From assembly GCA_023229465.1 (NCBI GenBank), contig JALNZE010000016.1, positions 1 through 64,000 on the forward strand: DNA of 64,000 bases, in the 5' to 3' direction. The translations under genes and the position numbers were made by a program. This DNA is from Chitinophagaceae bacterium (GTDB taxonomy: Bacteria; Bacteroidota; Bacteroidia; Chitinophagales; Chitinophagaceae). Shown one piece after another: positions 16,272 to 25,101 of this stretch; positions within the stretch are counted from its first letter, which is position 1; the number at the start of each line of letters is the position of its first letter. The notes under the pieces were generated by a model, which worked only from the letters and a program-made list of their open reading frames with translations, did no database searches and was not told the origin of the DNA.

Positions 16272-18405
16272 GCTGGATTGTATTATTATAGGTTTCGTAA
16301 AGTTTTGCAGGGTTTACTGATTCAAAACCTGATTCATATTGTGCTTTTTGTTTGATAAGGTAGCAGTCAGTAACTTTAGGATATAATAATTGAAACTCTG
16401 ATTCATTGAGTTCTTTCTCCAATAATGGGAACAAAATTACTTGTGAAGAAACGTTAGGATAGAAATCTTCAATTATATTCCTTGCATGCTCTTTGTCAAA
16501 TTTTTGTAGAGGGCTATCAATAAAAACAGGAAACCTTATATTGGATTCTTCTACTAATGCTTTAAGGAGTGCTGTTGCATATAACTGCTGTTCTCCCTTT
16601 GAAAGACTGTCTTTGTCTATTTGCCGTTGATCGGCATCATACAGTTCAATATCAATCATGTCCCCTTCAATCAATACCTTAACTTTTTGAACGAAGTTCT
16701 GCTTATGCATAAGAACATGCAGTTCCTGTAATATCTTTTCCTCCAGTGAATGCTTCTTTTGATTTTTGAGTTTATAAATAAAGGTTTCCAGTTCGCCGAT
16801 TAATCTTGCAGCAACTTCATCTTTGGCCTTATCTATATCTTCGACTTTAACTCTTTTACTTAATTCTGAAACCTGCAGAGACAGGTTATTCTGCTCATTC
16901 TGCAATGAAATGATTTTTGCTTTTATATCAATACATTCTGCTTCTTGTTTTTTTATTTCAGTATCCAATTGATTTTTATTTGTCCTGATCACTTTTATTA
17001 CCGGATCATTTTCTTTAGATTCTCCGTCAAACAGTTTCCTATTTATGATAGCAACAGAAGTTTGTTGTTTTTTGAGTTCCGCAGTTAGGGCCTTAAAATT
17101 TTTACTGAAAGCATTTTGTAAATTATCATATACCGCTAAAAACCGGTTTTCCTGTTCACTGGTAAAATCAAGCAATGGTTTGGGAACAATTACACCTTGC
17201 GGCAGCAATGTATTTTCAATAAGTAAAAAAAGCTCCTCCCGCTTACGGTCACCTGAAATAAGACCTTCAACCGTGATTGCTTTTTTAAGCGCATTCGCTT
17301 TTCTTTTAAGCAGCGACACATTATTTTTTTTATCCTTTTGCTCCTGTTCTGTTTCAATCTGATTCCTGATAGATTCCATCTTTGAGGCCACCAGCGCAAG
17401 TGGGGCCAATTCCATCATTTCCTTCATGCGGTTTTTAAGGCGCAAGCTTTCTTCCTGCAAATGCTCTTTCATTTGCCTGAAATCTTTCAATTCCTCTACA
17501 GTAATGGACGAACCTTCCCTAATTAATTGTTCCTGAAATTTATCAGAAGCAAATCTTTTTAATATTAATTCTTCTTCCTTCTCATGGACAATAGAACTAT
17601 GGTGTTCAATCATTTTACTGTTCTGACCGAACAACTTGCCGAGCTTTTCCAGTTTTTCCCTGTCCGCCGCAGAAGAATTCTTTTTGCTTAGACGTAACCG
17701 TAAATTCTCCAGGTCGCCTTTAAGATCCAGATATTTTTTTATACCTAAAACTTCTCCATAAGCTTTACCTAAACTGCGCCTGTCTTCAATACTGCGGATT
17801 TCTGCTAATTCAACTATCTTCTCGGCATCAAAAAAGAAAAACTTAGCGATTTCTTTACGCAGGATAAAATCATTGATAAATATTTCAGGACCGACTTCCT
17901 TTGTCAACTCATTAGGCTGTCCATCAATATATACGGCTAAAGTCTCGGTTTGTGATTTGACATTGTAGGTACGAATTAGTTCAAGGTCATTACAGGGAAT
18001 TGCAGGGATAAATATTTTTTTGAAACGAATGCTTACAGAAAATGAATATAGGTTTTGATGTCTTTGCCGAAGCCCTTGCCTTTCTGCTTCATCTGACGAA
18101 CCCAATTTTGTTTCAATTAATTTGGATTCGGTCTCAGATTCATCAAGTGTAATACGATTAATTAATCGGTTGCAATAATTCTTATAACCTCCGCATTCGT
18201 AAATTTCTTTTTTATATCGCTCATCAACATCTGACATTAATTTTCCATAAAGACACCATACCAATGATGTGAGCAATGAGGTTTTACCAAAACCATTATT
18301 GCCAGTAATAATTGATACATTTTTACCAGGACTAATCGAAAGGTCAATTGTATTACTTCCTTTATATACTTTAAAATTATTCAGACTTATTCTGTCAATA
18401 TACAT
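16255..18405 (-). CDS. dndD: DndD, SMC-like ATPase of DNA phosphorothioation
   Basis: 716 residues. Walker A Gly-Asn-Asn-Gly-Phe-Gly-Lys-Thr at 35 to 42; long coiled coils from about 210 to 550; an ABC-like signature Leu-Ser-Lys-Gly-Glu-Gln-Gln near 615 and Walker B Phe-Pro-Val-Phe-Ile-Asp-Ser-Pro-Leu near 640. DndD is the ATPase that works with DndC to place sulfur in the DNA backbone, probably through nicking and structural change. The gene lies seven bases after dndC and overlaps dndE. Length is close to the family's usual 650 to 700. Confidence 0.92.
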   Translation of the reverse strand: MYIDRISLNNFKVYKGSNTIDLSISPGKNVSIITGNNGFGKTSLLTSLVWCLYGKLMSDVDERYKKEIYECGGYKNYCNRLINRITLDESETESKLIETKLGSSDEAERQGLRQRHQNLYSFSVSIRFKKIFIPAIPCNDLELIRTYNVKSQTETLAVYIDGQPNELTKEVGPEIFINDFILRKEIAKFFFFDAEKIVELAEIRSIEDRRSLGKAYGEVLGIKKYLDLKGDLENLRLRLSKKNSSAADREKLEKLGKLFGQNSKMIEHHSSIVHEKEEELILKRFASDKFQEQLIREGSSITVEELKDFRQMKEHLQEESLRLKNRMKEMMELAPLALVASKMESIRNQIETEQEQKDKKNNVSLLKRKANALKKAITVEGLISGDRKREELFLLIENTLLPQGVIVPKPLLDFTSEQENRFLAVYDNLQNAFSKNFKALTAELKKQQTSVAIINRKLFDGESKENDPVIKVIRTNKNQLDTEIKKQEAECIDIKAKIISLQNEQNNLSLQVSELSKRVKVEDIDKAKDEVAARLIGELETFIYKLKNQKKHSLEEKILQELHVLMHKQNFVQKVKVLIEGDMIDIELYDADQRQIDKDSLSKGEQQLYATALLKALVEESNIRFPVFIDSPLQKFDKEHARNIIEDFYPNVSSQVILFPLLEKELNESEFQLLYPKVTDCYLIKQKAQYESGFESVNPAKLYETYNNTIQHVYGN

Positions 18406-18412
18406 AAGAGCA

Positions 18413-19702
18413 TTACTTTTTAATAAATCTTTCTAAATGAGTTTCTATATCTGTCATTCTATAATTGTTGACTAATATGAATTTTGATTTTTGTAATTCA
18501 AGTAGTTCATTGATCAATCCATAATCTTTTTCGTCGCATACCTCGTTTAATATTTCGCTTTCGATATTTTTTTGCAGAGCAAAATCATCCTCCTGCAAAT
18601 CGGTTCCATATACTTTATTATAAATATTGGCAACGCTATACTTAAAATTAGAATCTCTATGCCATGTCACCTGAATAGCAACGAGTTCCTGATAGTTAAT
18701 CAGCATCATTTCCGGCTCTTGTTCACGAATTTCCTTTTGCGCCTGAAGAAGTTTCTCAAGCATAAATGCTCTTCTCTCATGCGTATAGGGACCAACGCCT
18801 TCTTGGTCATTTCGCCGTTTGGGTTCCCGCCAGGTATGATCATTTCTATTATCGGCAAGCATGTCCCTGAATTCTACCATTGGCTCCATCCATTCTTCTC
18901 CATTATCAATTAAAGCCTGCATGGATTTATCTTTTTTTACTACTGTACACACCCAACACCCGAAGCGGCTATTACCACAGGAAGGTGTTGATATATCAGT
19001 GATCAAAGGGCAATCGCCTCCCGTTGCATTATTATAGATGGTTACAAGATTTCTGTTTGATGCCCCCCAGGGAGACGGCACCTGTAAAAGATATTGCCAT
19101 ACCTCCTCTGTAATTACTTCTGTTATAGGGGCATATACAAATGCATTAGGTAACGGATGTTTCCGAAGTCTGCTATTTTCAACCTGACTCTTATTTTTCT
19201 CAATGCTTTGTGCTCTGGCTGTGCTTTCATCTTTGCGGGTACCTAATAAAATAATGGCATGCCCTATTTCGCTTATAGTTGTTTTTATAAATTCTGATGT
19301 AGGATTGATCTTTAACCGTTCTGTACACCAGCGAAAGGTATTATTAGGAGCAGGATATCCCTTTCCTAAAAGGTTGACCCAAAAAGTATCTTCAAGCCTT
19401 GGGGTAGTTTTCTTTACATATATAGGCATCCCCTGTTCCATTGCGGCTTTTTCAATAAGCTGTAATACCCTATCTGTATATTGAATGATCTTTGGGTTTT
19501 CAACTAAGGTATTATTGCATACAACATAAATCGGGCGCTGCCGCAAGCCTTGTAATTCTTCTTTCAAAGCATACCAAACCAGTTGCAGAAGCATCGTTGA
19601 ATCTTTACCACCGCTAAAACCAATGATCCAGGGAATATTCCCGTCATCTTCCTGATACTGGGCCAATATCTCCTTTTCCAGTTCCTGTCTGCTATAAGCC
19701 AT
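18413..19702 (-). CDS. dndC: DndC, PAPS-reductase-like sulfurtransferase
   Basis: 429 residues. The PP-loop Ser-Gly-Gly-Lys-Asp-Ser lies at 30 to 35, the ATP pyrophosphatase motif of the adenylyl-sulfate reductase superfamily. A four-cysteine group in the middle (Cys-Pro-Leu-Ile...Ser-Cys-Gly-Asn...Gly-Cys-Trp-Val-Cys) is placed as in DndC, whose iron-sulfur cluster it binds. DndC activates and delivers sulfur to DNA, using persulfide from DndA or a housekeeping IscS. It is the first gene of the operon; the promoter is in the 226 bases upstream. No cysteine desulfurase gene is present in the window, so the host's IscS must serve if the system is active. Confidence 0.93.
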   Translation of the reverse strand: MAYSRQELEKEILAQYQEDDGNIPWIIGFSGGKDSTMLLQLVWYALKEELQGLRQRPIYVVCNNTLVENPKIIQYTDRVLQLIEKAAMEQGMPIYVKKTTPRLEDTFWVNLLGKGYPAPNNTFRWCTERLKINPTSEFIKTTISEIGHAIILLGTRKDESTARAQSIEKNKSQVENSRLRKHPLPNAFVYAPITEVITEEVWQYLLQVPSPWGASNRNLVTIYNNATGGDCPLITDISTPSCGNSRFGCWVCTVVKKDKSMQALIDNGEEWMEPMVEFRDMLADNRNDHTWREPKRRNDQEGVGPYTHERRAFMLEKLLQAQKEIREQEPEMMLINYQELVAIQVTWHRDSNFKYSVANIYNKVYGTDLQEDDFALQKNIESEILNEVCDEKDYGLINELLELQKSKFILVNNYRMTDIETHLERFIKK

Positions 19703-19928
19703 ATTTGGTCAATTTTTGATAAAGATAAAACGCTAAATGCCAGTTTGGGGGTATAACTTGGCACAAATGTGAATTTAGGATCGAATCAATCTAATATTTA
19801 AATATATAATATTTACCTTGATACTTCAAGGTTGATAAGCATTATTATTAAAAAATAACCTAAATAATTGATTATTAATCAATAAGACAGCTAATTTTAT
19901 TCAGTTTGTTCGTCAAAATTAAGCTTAT
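19703..19928. promoter_or_regulatory. dnd promoter region with two dyads
   Basis: AT-rich divergent region between dndC and the rightward gene at 19929. It holds a dyad with arms CCTTGA and TCAAGG (19816 to 19831) and a 17-base palindrome with arms ATTGATTA and TAATCAAT (19867 to 19883). Both have the look of operator sites. The first shares the CTTGA...TCAAG ends with the palindromes near the integrase. No regulator gene is adjacent, so the binding protein is unknown; DndB or the ORF6N protein are possibilities. Confidence 0.4.
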
Positions 19929-20327
19929 ATGGATCCTATTTTAGGTTATTTTATCTTCCAAAACATGGGTGATGGCTGCATTGCGTCAAAATACTGTCAC
20001 CGCCATTTACATAGTTCCCATCCTGAGACCATGAAGCGGTTATTAGCAACTCCCGATGAGCGGGAAGAAAACTTGCAGAACCATCAGACAGAGAGAAATG
20101 AATTCATTAGACGTTTCCGAACTACCTGGATAGAGAATCTAGATGCAGAAAATTCGGAAATCTCCACTGTAGTTATTACTGCAAAGGTTAGTTTTCCCGG
20201 AATTTTTCGGTTACAATGGAATGATTTTGAAAATGAACCTGTATTTTTTGGTGAGGGCATGATTCACAAAGGAATCTTGATTGGAAGTTATTGGGATGAA
20301 GATATTAATAACCAATTCAGTTTATAA
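19929..20327 (+). CDS. hypothetical protein, 132 residues
   Basis: 132 residues, soluble, divergent from dndC. The N-terminal part has Gly-Asp-Gly-Cys-Ile-Ala-Ser-Lys-Tyr and a His/Cys-rich start; the middle is acidic; the C-terminal part is a predicted sheet (Val-Val-Ile-Thr-Ala-Lys-Val...Phe-Arg-Leu-Gln-Trp), followed by Phe-Phe-Gly-Glu-Gly-Met-Ile. I do not recognise it. Its layout as a single gene transcribed away from the dnd operon, with a shared upstream region, is the only contextual clue. Confidence 0.5.
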   Translation: MDPILGYFIFQNMGDGCIASKYCHRHLHSSHPETMKRLLATPDEREENLQNHQTERNEFIRRFRTTWIENLDAENSEISTVVITAKVSFPGIFRLQWNDFENEPVFFGEGMIHKGILIGSYWDEDINNQFSL

Positions 20328-20455
20328 ATACGTTTGCAAAGTGCAATTAAAAACAGAACGCAGAAGTGAGTGACACAACAGACGATGCCCCCGCTTACAA
20401 AAGCTGGGCAGACTATGAAAAACTAAAGCCCAAAACAAATAAATACTACAAAAGA

Positions 20456-20493
20456 AAACAAAAAACCGGCAATCCCTCGAGGCGGGACACCGG
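20456..20493 (-). terminator. rho-independent terminator of the 20532 gene
   Basis: On the minus strand, arms ACCGG and CCGGT enclose an inner TCCC/GGGA pairing, and the hairpin is followed by a run of T residues broken by single G. It lies about 40 bases after the stop of the 260-residue gene, in the right orientation. Confidence 0.75.
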
Positions 20494-20531
20494 TCTGTGG
20501 CCCGTATGATAGAGTCGTGAGTTTACCTTTT

Positions 20532-21314
20532 TTAAGACACCTTACGGCTACGCTGCTGCTGTTGCCCCTGTCCCGGTTCCTGCCCTTGCGAAGCGATGAT
20601 CTGTTTGGTGGTGTCCGGTAAATTTTTACCCTGCGTGGTATCTCCTACTATCTTTAACTGGTTATTAGAAAGGCTTACTTTCTGCCCTTCCGCATTATAT
20701 ACACTGATCGTTCCCAGATGTGGGGTGGCTTCAATAAACATGCGCTCCTTATTGGCACCCTGCTTCAGTGTTACCACGGCACGTTCCCCGTTTTTAAGTG
20801 CTTGCATTAATGCGTCTTTTTCTGCAGCATTCATGTTCTGCACCGGCAGTTTACCTACCTCTTCGGTAAGGTTGAACTTGTTGTTGTTATTATAGGTAGT
20901 GCGTACCAGGTTATTGTCCCGTTCATCTTTGGCGGTAAAATCAATCCTGCGCCAAAGCTGCACATCACGGCCATCTTTACGGAATTCAGCGTACACGCTT
21001 CTTCCTTCCAGCATGTTTTTCATCTGCTGGATATTATATCCCTGTTGTTTATACAGGAAAAAATCGTGGGTGAGTGGTTCCTGTCCTTTTTTTGTCAGCG
21101 TGGCAGCTACGTTATTTAAGAAATAATACTCCCCGCCGTTCTGTGCAAATTTGAAAGCGAACAGCATGGCTTCGTCCTTACCCTCCAGGTTGGCTTTGAG
21201 AACAAAATCGGGTTTGCCCAGTTCCATTGCTGCTTTGAGCGGCTTGTCAAAAACGCCTTCGAATCCCAGTTTAGTAAGGGAATCGGTTAAATACTGATAG
21301 TTTTTTAGTTCCAT
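20532..21314 (-). CDS. element-associated hypothetical protein, 260 residues
   Basis: 260 residues with no signal peptide. The protein is of a kind common on Bacteroidota integrative elements: an N-terminal region (Tyr-Leu-Thr-Asp-Ser-Leu-Thr-Lys-Leu-Gly-Phe), then a repeat-like region containing Tyr-x-Leu-Asn and Asp-Val-Gln-Leu-Trp-Arg-Arg, and a Gln/Gly-rich tail. Relatives are annotated as domains of unknown function beside mobilization and conjugation genes. Transcribed in the same direction as the coupling-protein gene, with 127 bases between them and its own terminator. Role unknown. Confidence 0.6.
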   Translation of the reverse strand: MELKNYQYLTDSLTKLGFEGVFDKPLKAAMELGKPDFVLKANLEGKDEAMLFAFKFAQNGGEYYFLNNVAATLTKKGQEPLTHDFFLYKQQGYNIQQMKNMLEGRSVYAEFRKDGRDVQLWRRIDFTAKDERDNNLVRTTYNNNNKFNLTEEVGKLPVQNMNAAEKDALMQALKNGERAVVTLKQGANKERMFIEATPHLGTISVYNAEGQKVSLSNNQLKIVGDTTQGKNLPDTTKQIIASQGQEPGQGQQQQRSRKVS

Positions 21315-21399
21315 AAGATTTGTTTTAACATTATAAAATAAATTCTCTTCCCATTGTTTTAGTTACCGGTTTACTATTGTAAAGATGTGGCGGTGAAAA

Positions 21400-21427
21400 A
21401 CCAATGTTTCCAAGTGGACTTCCAAGT
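21400..21427. promoter_or_regulatory. element promoter box, copy 1
   Basis: Contains GTTTCCAAGTGGA at 21406 to 21418, followed by a second TTCCAAGT. The same 13-base box with one change occurs upstream of the HTH gene at 25916. It sits 90 to 110 bases before the start of the 260-residue gene. Confidence 0.4.
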
Positions 21428-21441
21428 CAGTAAAAATTTTT

Positions 21442-23460
21442 TTATCTGCTTATCATACTTTTAGGGTTACCGGTCTTCTTTTGATCCATTAAATGCTTTT
21501 TAAGATCGGGATGGCTATGGATTTTTTCCATTTCCGTTTCTATCATTTCTTTCACATCTTTTTTAATGCGGTAATAATTATCCATCACTTCCTCTTGTGT
21601 AATGGTTCTGATCACCGGCAGTTCTTTATAATTTTTCTCTTCCTCTGCTAATGCTTCATGGTCATTGATGATTGCCGCATGAAAAGCTTTGAGTTTAATT
21701 TTTGCCTGCGGATCATCCGCTACCGCCCCAACAAATTCACCGGAACTAAGGTTGGCAATCTTTGCAGGCGGGATAGCGACTTCCAGCTGGGTGGAATGGC
21801 TGACGGAAGTATCATTGGAATTGATGGAAACAGATTCCCGATCCTGCATGATTTTGCCAATACGTTCAGATAATTGCTTTGCAGTGTCACCAATCACCTG
21901 GCCTGAGATAATATTGCCGGCCACATTCATAATCACGTCTGCCTGTTCTTTACCATAATCTTTGCGTAGCTGGCTAAAATCCTGGATACCGAGCGTAGTA
22001 GCTACTTTGTTGCCCCTGGCTGTTGCAATCAGGGTATCAATGTTATTGACAAAGACAGTGGGGAATTCATCAAAAACAAGACTGGATTTGAGTTGACCTT
22101 TGCGGTTAACCAGTTTCAGCATCCTTTCAATATAAAGTGATAATACTGCACCATATATCTGTTGCTTACTTGGATTATTACCAACACAAACAATCTTCGG
22201 ATGTGAAGGATTATTGACATCAAGCGTAAAATCGTTACCGCTTAGTACATAATAGAGTGAGGGCGAAGAAAGCCTTGCCAGCCCGATTTTTGCGCTTGCA
22301 ATCTGCCCTTCAAGTTGTTCCATTGCCTTATGTATATAGGCTGAAACAAATGGATTGATCAATACTTCGATTTCGGTTTCCAAACTTAACACCGGGAAGA
22401 GTTTATCATATTCTACCTGCGCCAGTTCAATGGCATGTGGCAATGTACAATACTTGCCTTGCTTGTATTTTTTCAGATACCAAAAAATGGCTGTGGTAAA
22501 ATTGATGGGTGATTCCACAAAAAAATCGCCCCCCTTCTTAATCCATTCCCGGTTTAGTGCCAGCATGATAGTTCGGCTGGATTCGGTGGCATCTGTAATA
22601 TCCAGCAAACTATCCGGGTACAGCACATTGCAGCGATGCGTCCGGCTGAGATCATCAAAATTGATAAAATACATTTTCGGCGGCACTGTATAGTTTGTAT
22701 GCTGTTCCAGCAAATGATTGTAAGCAATGCGCGACAGGTCAGGGAATTTAAAATCATAGATAAAAAAGCTGAATCCTTTTTTAATGTGCTGGGTGATCAC
22801 ATGGCGGATAACGAAATAAGATTTACCGCTACCCGGTGTTCCCATCACAAGCAAGGCACGAAATGGGTTAATGATATTTATCCATGATTTTTTGATTTTA
22901 CCTTTTAAAGAATACTGCGCCGGTAGATTAATAGAATATTCATTCGTGAGCAATCTTTCTTCCTGCGGGAAGGTCTCATTGAGATCGTTGAAAATATCCT
23001 TGTTTAGGGTCAGGTATAATAACCTGGATAATCTGGAACCGCCCGCCAGTATTGACAGATAGCCGGTTACTGTGACAGATATATATAATTGTGTAAGTGT
23101 GGTTTGCTTTATGTTTAATTGAAGGAACAAGGAAGAAATGAAATACAATAACAAACCAATGATGATGTAATAGAGAATAGGTTTAAGCGTTAATTTCTCA
23201 TCTTTCTTTCCTTTTATGCCCAACAGTGAAACGGCCAACAAAAGCAGTGCTGCAAGTTTAGGTTTGTTAATGCCTTGCAGAAACGTCATATTGTTTGACA
23301 GGTTGAAAATGATCTTATCAACGATGGCTGCGGTTAAATGATAAGTATTGAATGTTTCATAACAGGCACAATAGAAATGCACCAGCAATACTAAGACGCT
23401 GCCAAAACGCAGTAAGTCGAAGATGCGGCGTAATGCTTCGTGATTTTCACCTGTTTGCAT
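21442..23460 (-). CDS. VirD4/TraG-type coupling protein (MobC-like of Bacteroidota mobile elements)
   Basis: 672 residues. Three hydrophobic segments in the first 145 residues anchor it in the inner membrane; Walker A Gly-Thr-Pro-Gly-Ser-Gly-Lys-Ser is at 207 to 214, and the Walker B-like Ser-Leu-Val-Phe-Asp-Glu-Phe-Pro is near 460. Coupling proteins of this class bind the relaxase-DNA complex and hand it to a type IV secretion channel. The gene starts two bases after the relaxase gene ends. No channel genes (TraI to TraO) are seen, so transfer would need a helper element. The name MobC is used in several unrelated senses, so no symbol is given. Confidence 0.88.
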   Translation of the reverse strand: MQTGENHEALRRIFDLLRFGSVLVLLVHFYCACYETFNTYHLTAAIVDKIIFNLSNNMTFLQGINKPKLAALLLLAVSLLGIKGKKDEKLTLKPILYYIIIGLLLYFISSLFLQLNIKQTTLTQLYISVTVTGYLSILAGGSRLSRLLYLTLNKDIFNDLNETFPQEERLLTNEYSINLPAQYSLKGKIKKSWINIINPFRALLVMGTPGSGKSYFVIRHVITQHIKKGFSFFIYDFKFPDLSRIAYNHLLEQHTNYTVPPKMYFINFDDLSRTHRCNVLYPDSLLDITDATESSRTIMLALNREWIKKGGDFFVESPINFTTAIFWYLKKYKQGKYCTLPHAIELAQVEYDKLFPVLSLETEIEVLINPFVSAYIHKAMEQLEGQIASAKIGLARLSSPSLYYVLSGNDFTLDVNNPSHPKIVCVGNNPSKQQIYGAVLSLYIERMLKLVNRKGQLKSSLVFDEFPTVFVNNIDTLIATARGNKVATTLGIQDFSQLRKDYGKEQADVIMNVAGNIISGQVIGDTAKQLSERIGKIMQDRESVSINSNDTSVSHSTQLEVAIPPAKIANLSSGEFVGAVADDPQAKIKLKAFHAAIINDHEALAEEEKNYKELPVIRTITQEEVMDNYYRIKKDVKEMIETEMEKIHSHPDLKKHLMDQKKTGNPKSMISR

Positions 23461-23462
23461 AA

Positions 23463-24608
23463 TCAGCGTTTTTTCTTTCTTTTCTTTTTGAAAAATTCAG
23501 GTGACAGGTCGGGGCCGCCATATTCCGGTTCCAGCAGTTTAGTTAAAATTGAGAGATTTAGCCCGCCTGGATACAATTCTGCATATTGTCTTGCTTCCAG
23601 GCTTTCCAACAGTTTTGGTGAAATGCCCAATTCCTCTACGCTACTCACCGTTTTATTGCGGTGATCGATGAATACCCATGTTTTGTTTCTATCATAAGCC
23701 AGATGAATCTTTTTGACCTCCAAAAGATTCATTAACTCTTTTTTATTTTTTGATCTGGTAAGTGCGAATTGAACGGCGCTGGCCGTATATTTCAGAGTTG
23801 CTATTTTTTTGATCTGATTGGCTGCAAATTTTTGTTCGATTCTTTTTAGTGTGGGACTGGTATAAATGGAACTGGCCTTGATGGGAACGCCAACTTTCTC
23901 ACCCTTTGCATTCATCAAGGAATATTGCAGTCCACCATATTTTTGCATTCTTGTACCCGGTTTCCCTGCATCAGCTATTACATTAAACTGTTGCAGGATC
24001 AAATTGTATTCTTCCAAACTGGTGAACTTATAAGTATCTGCCACAGTGCGCACAATTTGTGAAATTGACTGCTTGGTTTCTGCTTTACCATATTGTACAG
24101 CTTTGAGGTCAATTTCTTTCAAACCTTCGCTTTGCTTTCTTCCTTCGGCTTTGATAAGCTGAAATGTTTCTTCAATGGATTTTCGCGCCGGTTCTGATTT
24201 TCGTTGCACAAGGTTGTGCAGGTTCATCGATCTGCCATTTGGTTTTATGGGTGTAGTTACAATATGTAAGTGCGGATGGTCCGTATCATCGTGGCGGTAA
24301 ACTAAATAGGGTTGTTTTTCAAAACCGATCTGTTGCATATAATCCAGTACAATAGCCTGCATTTTCTCAGTATCCAGTTTTTCGCCTGGAGAAAAATTTA
24401 AAGAGATATGCACGGTATTATAACCGCTTCTGGTACAGTTATCATTCAAAACCGTAAAGCGCCTGAGTTTTTGCGAAAAGGATAAATCTGTGGCCTCGCA
24501 GCCAAAACGGGCAGCCAGGATCAGTTCCGCATTTCCGGCCCTGACCTTGGCTTCGTTGTAACTTAAAGCACCACGGATATTTTTACCGTTTTTCATTCGG
24601 ACAACCAT
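23463..24608 (-). CDS. relaxase/mobilization nuclease (MobB-like)
   Basis: 381 residues. The HUH-type metal-binding motif Asp-His-Pro-His-Leu-His-Ile-Val lies at 110 to 117; Tyr-Asn-Glu-Ala near 17 offers the active tyrosine. This enzyme nicks one strand at oriT and stays bound to lead it into a recipient. The start overlaps the end of the relaxosome gene by 16 bases. Length is usual for Bacteroidota mobilizable elements, with a lysine-rich tail. Confidence 0.88.
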   Translation of the reverse strand: MVVRMKNGKNIRGALSYNEAKVRAGNAELILAARFGCEATDLSFSQKLRRFTVLNDNCTRSGYNTVHISLNFSPGEKLDTEKMQAIVLDYMQQIGFEKQPYLVYRHDDTDHPHLHIVTTPIKPNGRSMNLHNLVQRKSEPARKSIEETFQLIKAEGRKQSEGLKEIDLKAVQYGKAETKQSISQIVRTVADTYKFTSLEEYNLILQQFNVIADAGKPGTRMQKYGGLQYSLMNAKGEKVGVPIKASSIYTSPTLKRIEQKFAANQIKKIATLKYTASAVQFALTRSKNKKELMNLLEVKKIHLAYDRNKTWVFIDHRNKTVSSVEELGISPKLLESLEARQYAELYPGGLNLSILTKLLEPEYGGPDLSPEFFKKKRKKKR

Positions 24609-24997
24609 TTTTGCGCGAGTTGTTCCACTGTCGCTAAGAGCCTTTCAATATTGGCTTCTAAGCGTAAATATTTTTCATAACCCATTTTTGCATAAAACAT
24701 TTTCACTTTTAATTCCGGGTGGGTATTAAACAGTTTAGCCATCTGGTTAATATTTACACCGATGGCCCTGATCTCTGCCCGGTTAGCCGCGAGTTCTTCC
24801 ATCACCATATCCAGCGACTCATCATGCCTGAACACTTTAATCGGTTTATCATGTAAAATCTTTCGCACCAGGCTGCTGACCGTTTCGCCTTTTGACTGTG
24901 TAGCTAATTTTTCAAGTTCCCCATACTTGGCTTGGCTAATGCGTGTCATCACAGGTTTTGATAAACCCTGCTCTCCTTTCGTCTGTCCTCTGCGCAT
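24593..24997 (-). CDS. relaxosome accessory protein (bacterial MobC family)
   Basis: 134 residues. N-terminal ribbon-helix-helix-like part with Ser-Ser-Leu-Val-Arg-Lys-Ile-Leu, then the typical Asn-Arg-Ala-Glu-Ile-Arg-Ala-Ile-Gly-Val-Asn-Ile-Asn-Gln-Met-Ala-Lys stretch of the mobilization MobC family, which opens DNA at oriT for the relaxase. It starts the mobilization operon; the region directly upstream is the likely oriT. In Bacteroidota elements the position-equivalent gene is often named mobA. Confidence 0.85.
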   Translation of the reverse strand: MRRGQTKGEQGLSKPVMTRISQAKYGELEKLATQSKGETVSSLVRKILHDKPIKVFRHDESLDMVMEELAANRAEIRAIGVNINQMAKLFNTHPELKVKMFYAKMGYEKYLRLEANIERLLATVEQLAQKWLSE

Positions 24998-25101
24998 AGC
25001 TTTTACATTTTGGCGAACGTCAAAATTCCGGTGTTGATTACAACACTATATCTTGCTTTGTGCGGGCAACCGGCACAATCAAAAAAACGCCGAGGTTGGG
25101 A
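24998..25101. other. candidate transfer origin region
   Basis: Short non-coding region before the relaxosome gene holding two inverted repeats: GTGTTG/CAACAC (25031 to 25046) and TTGTGC/GCACAA (25058 to 25078). Transfer origins of mobilizable elements commonly lie here and consist of such repeats next to a nick site. No known oriT sequence is recognised; placement is by context. Confidence 0.4.

Noticed and set aside
20366..20531. Short rightward GTG frame after the 132-residue gene
   Set aside because: It runs into the terminator and then antisense to the 260-residue gene; no support for translation.
21442..25101. Full conjugative transfer system
   Set aside because: Only relaxase, accessory and coupling genes are present; no channel (TraG-N, TraJ, TraN-type) genes were found.
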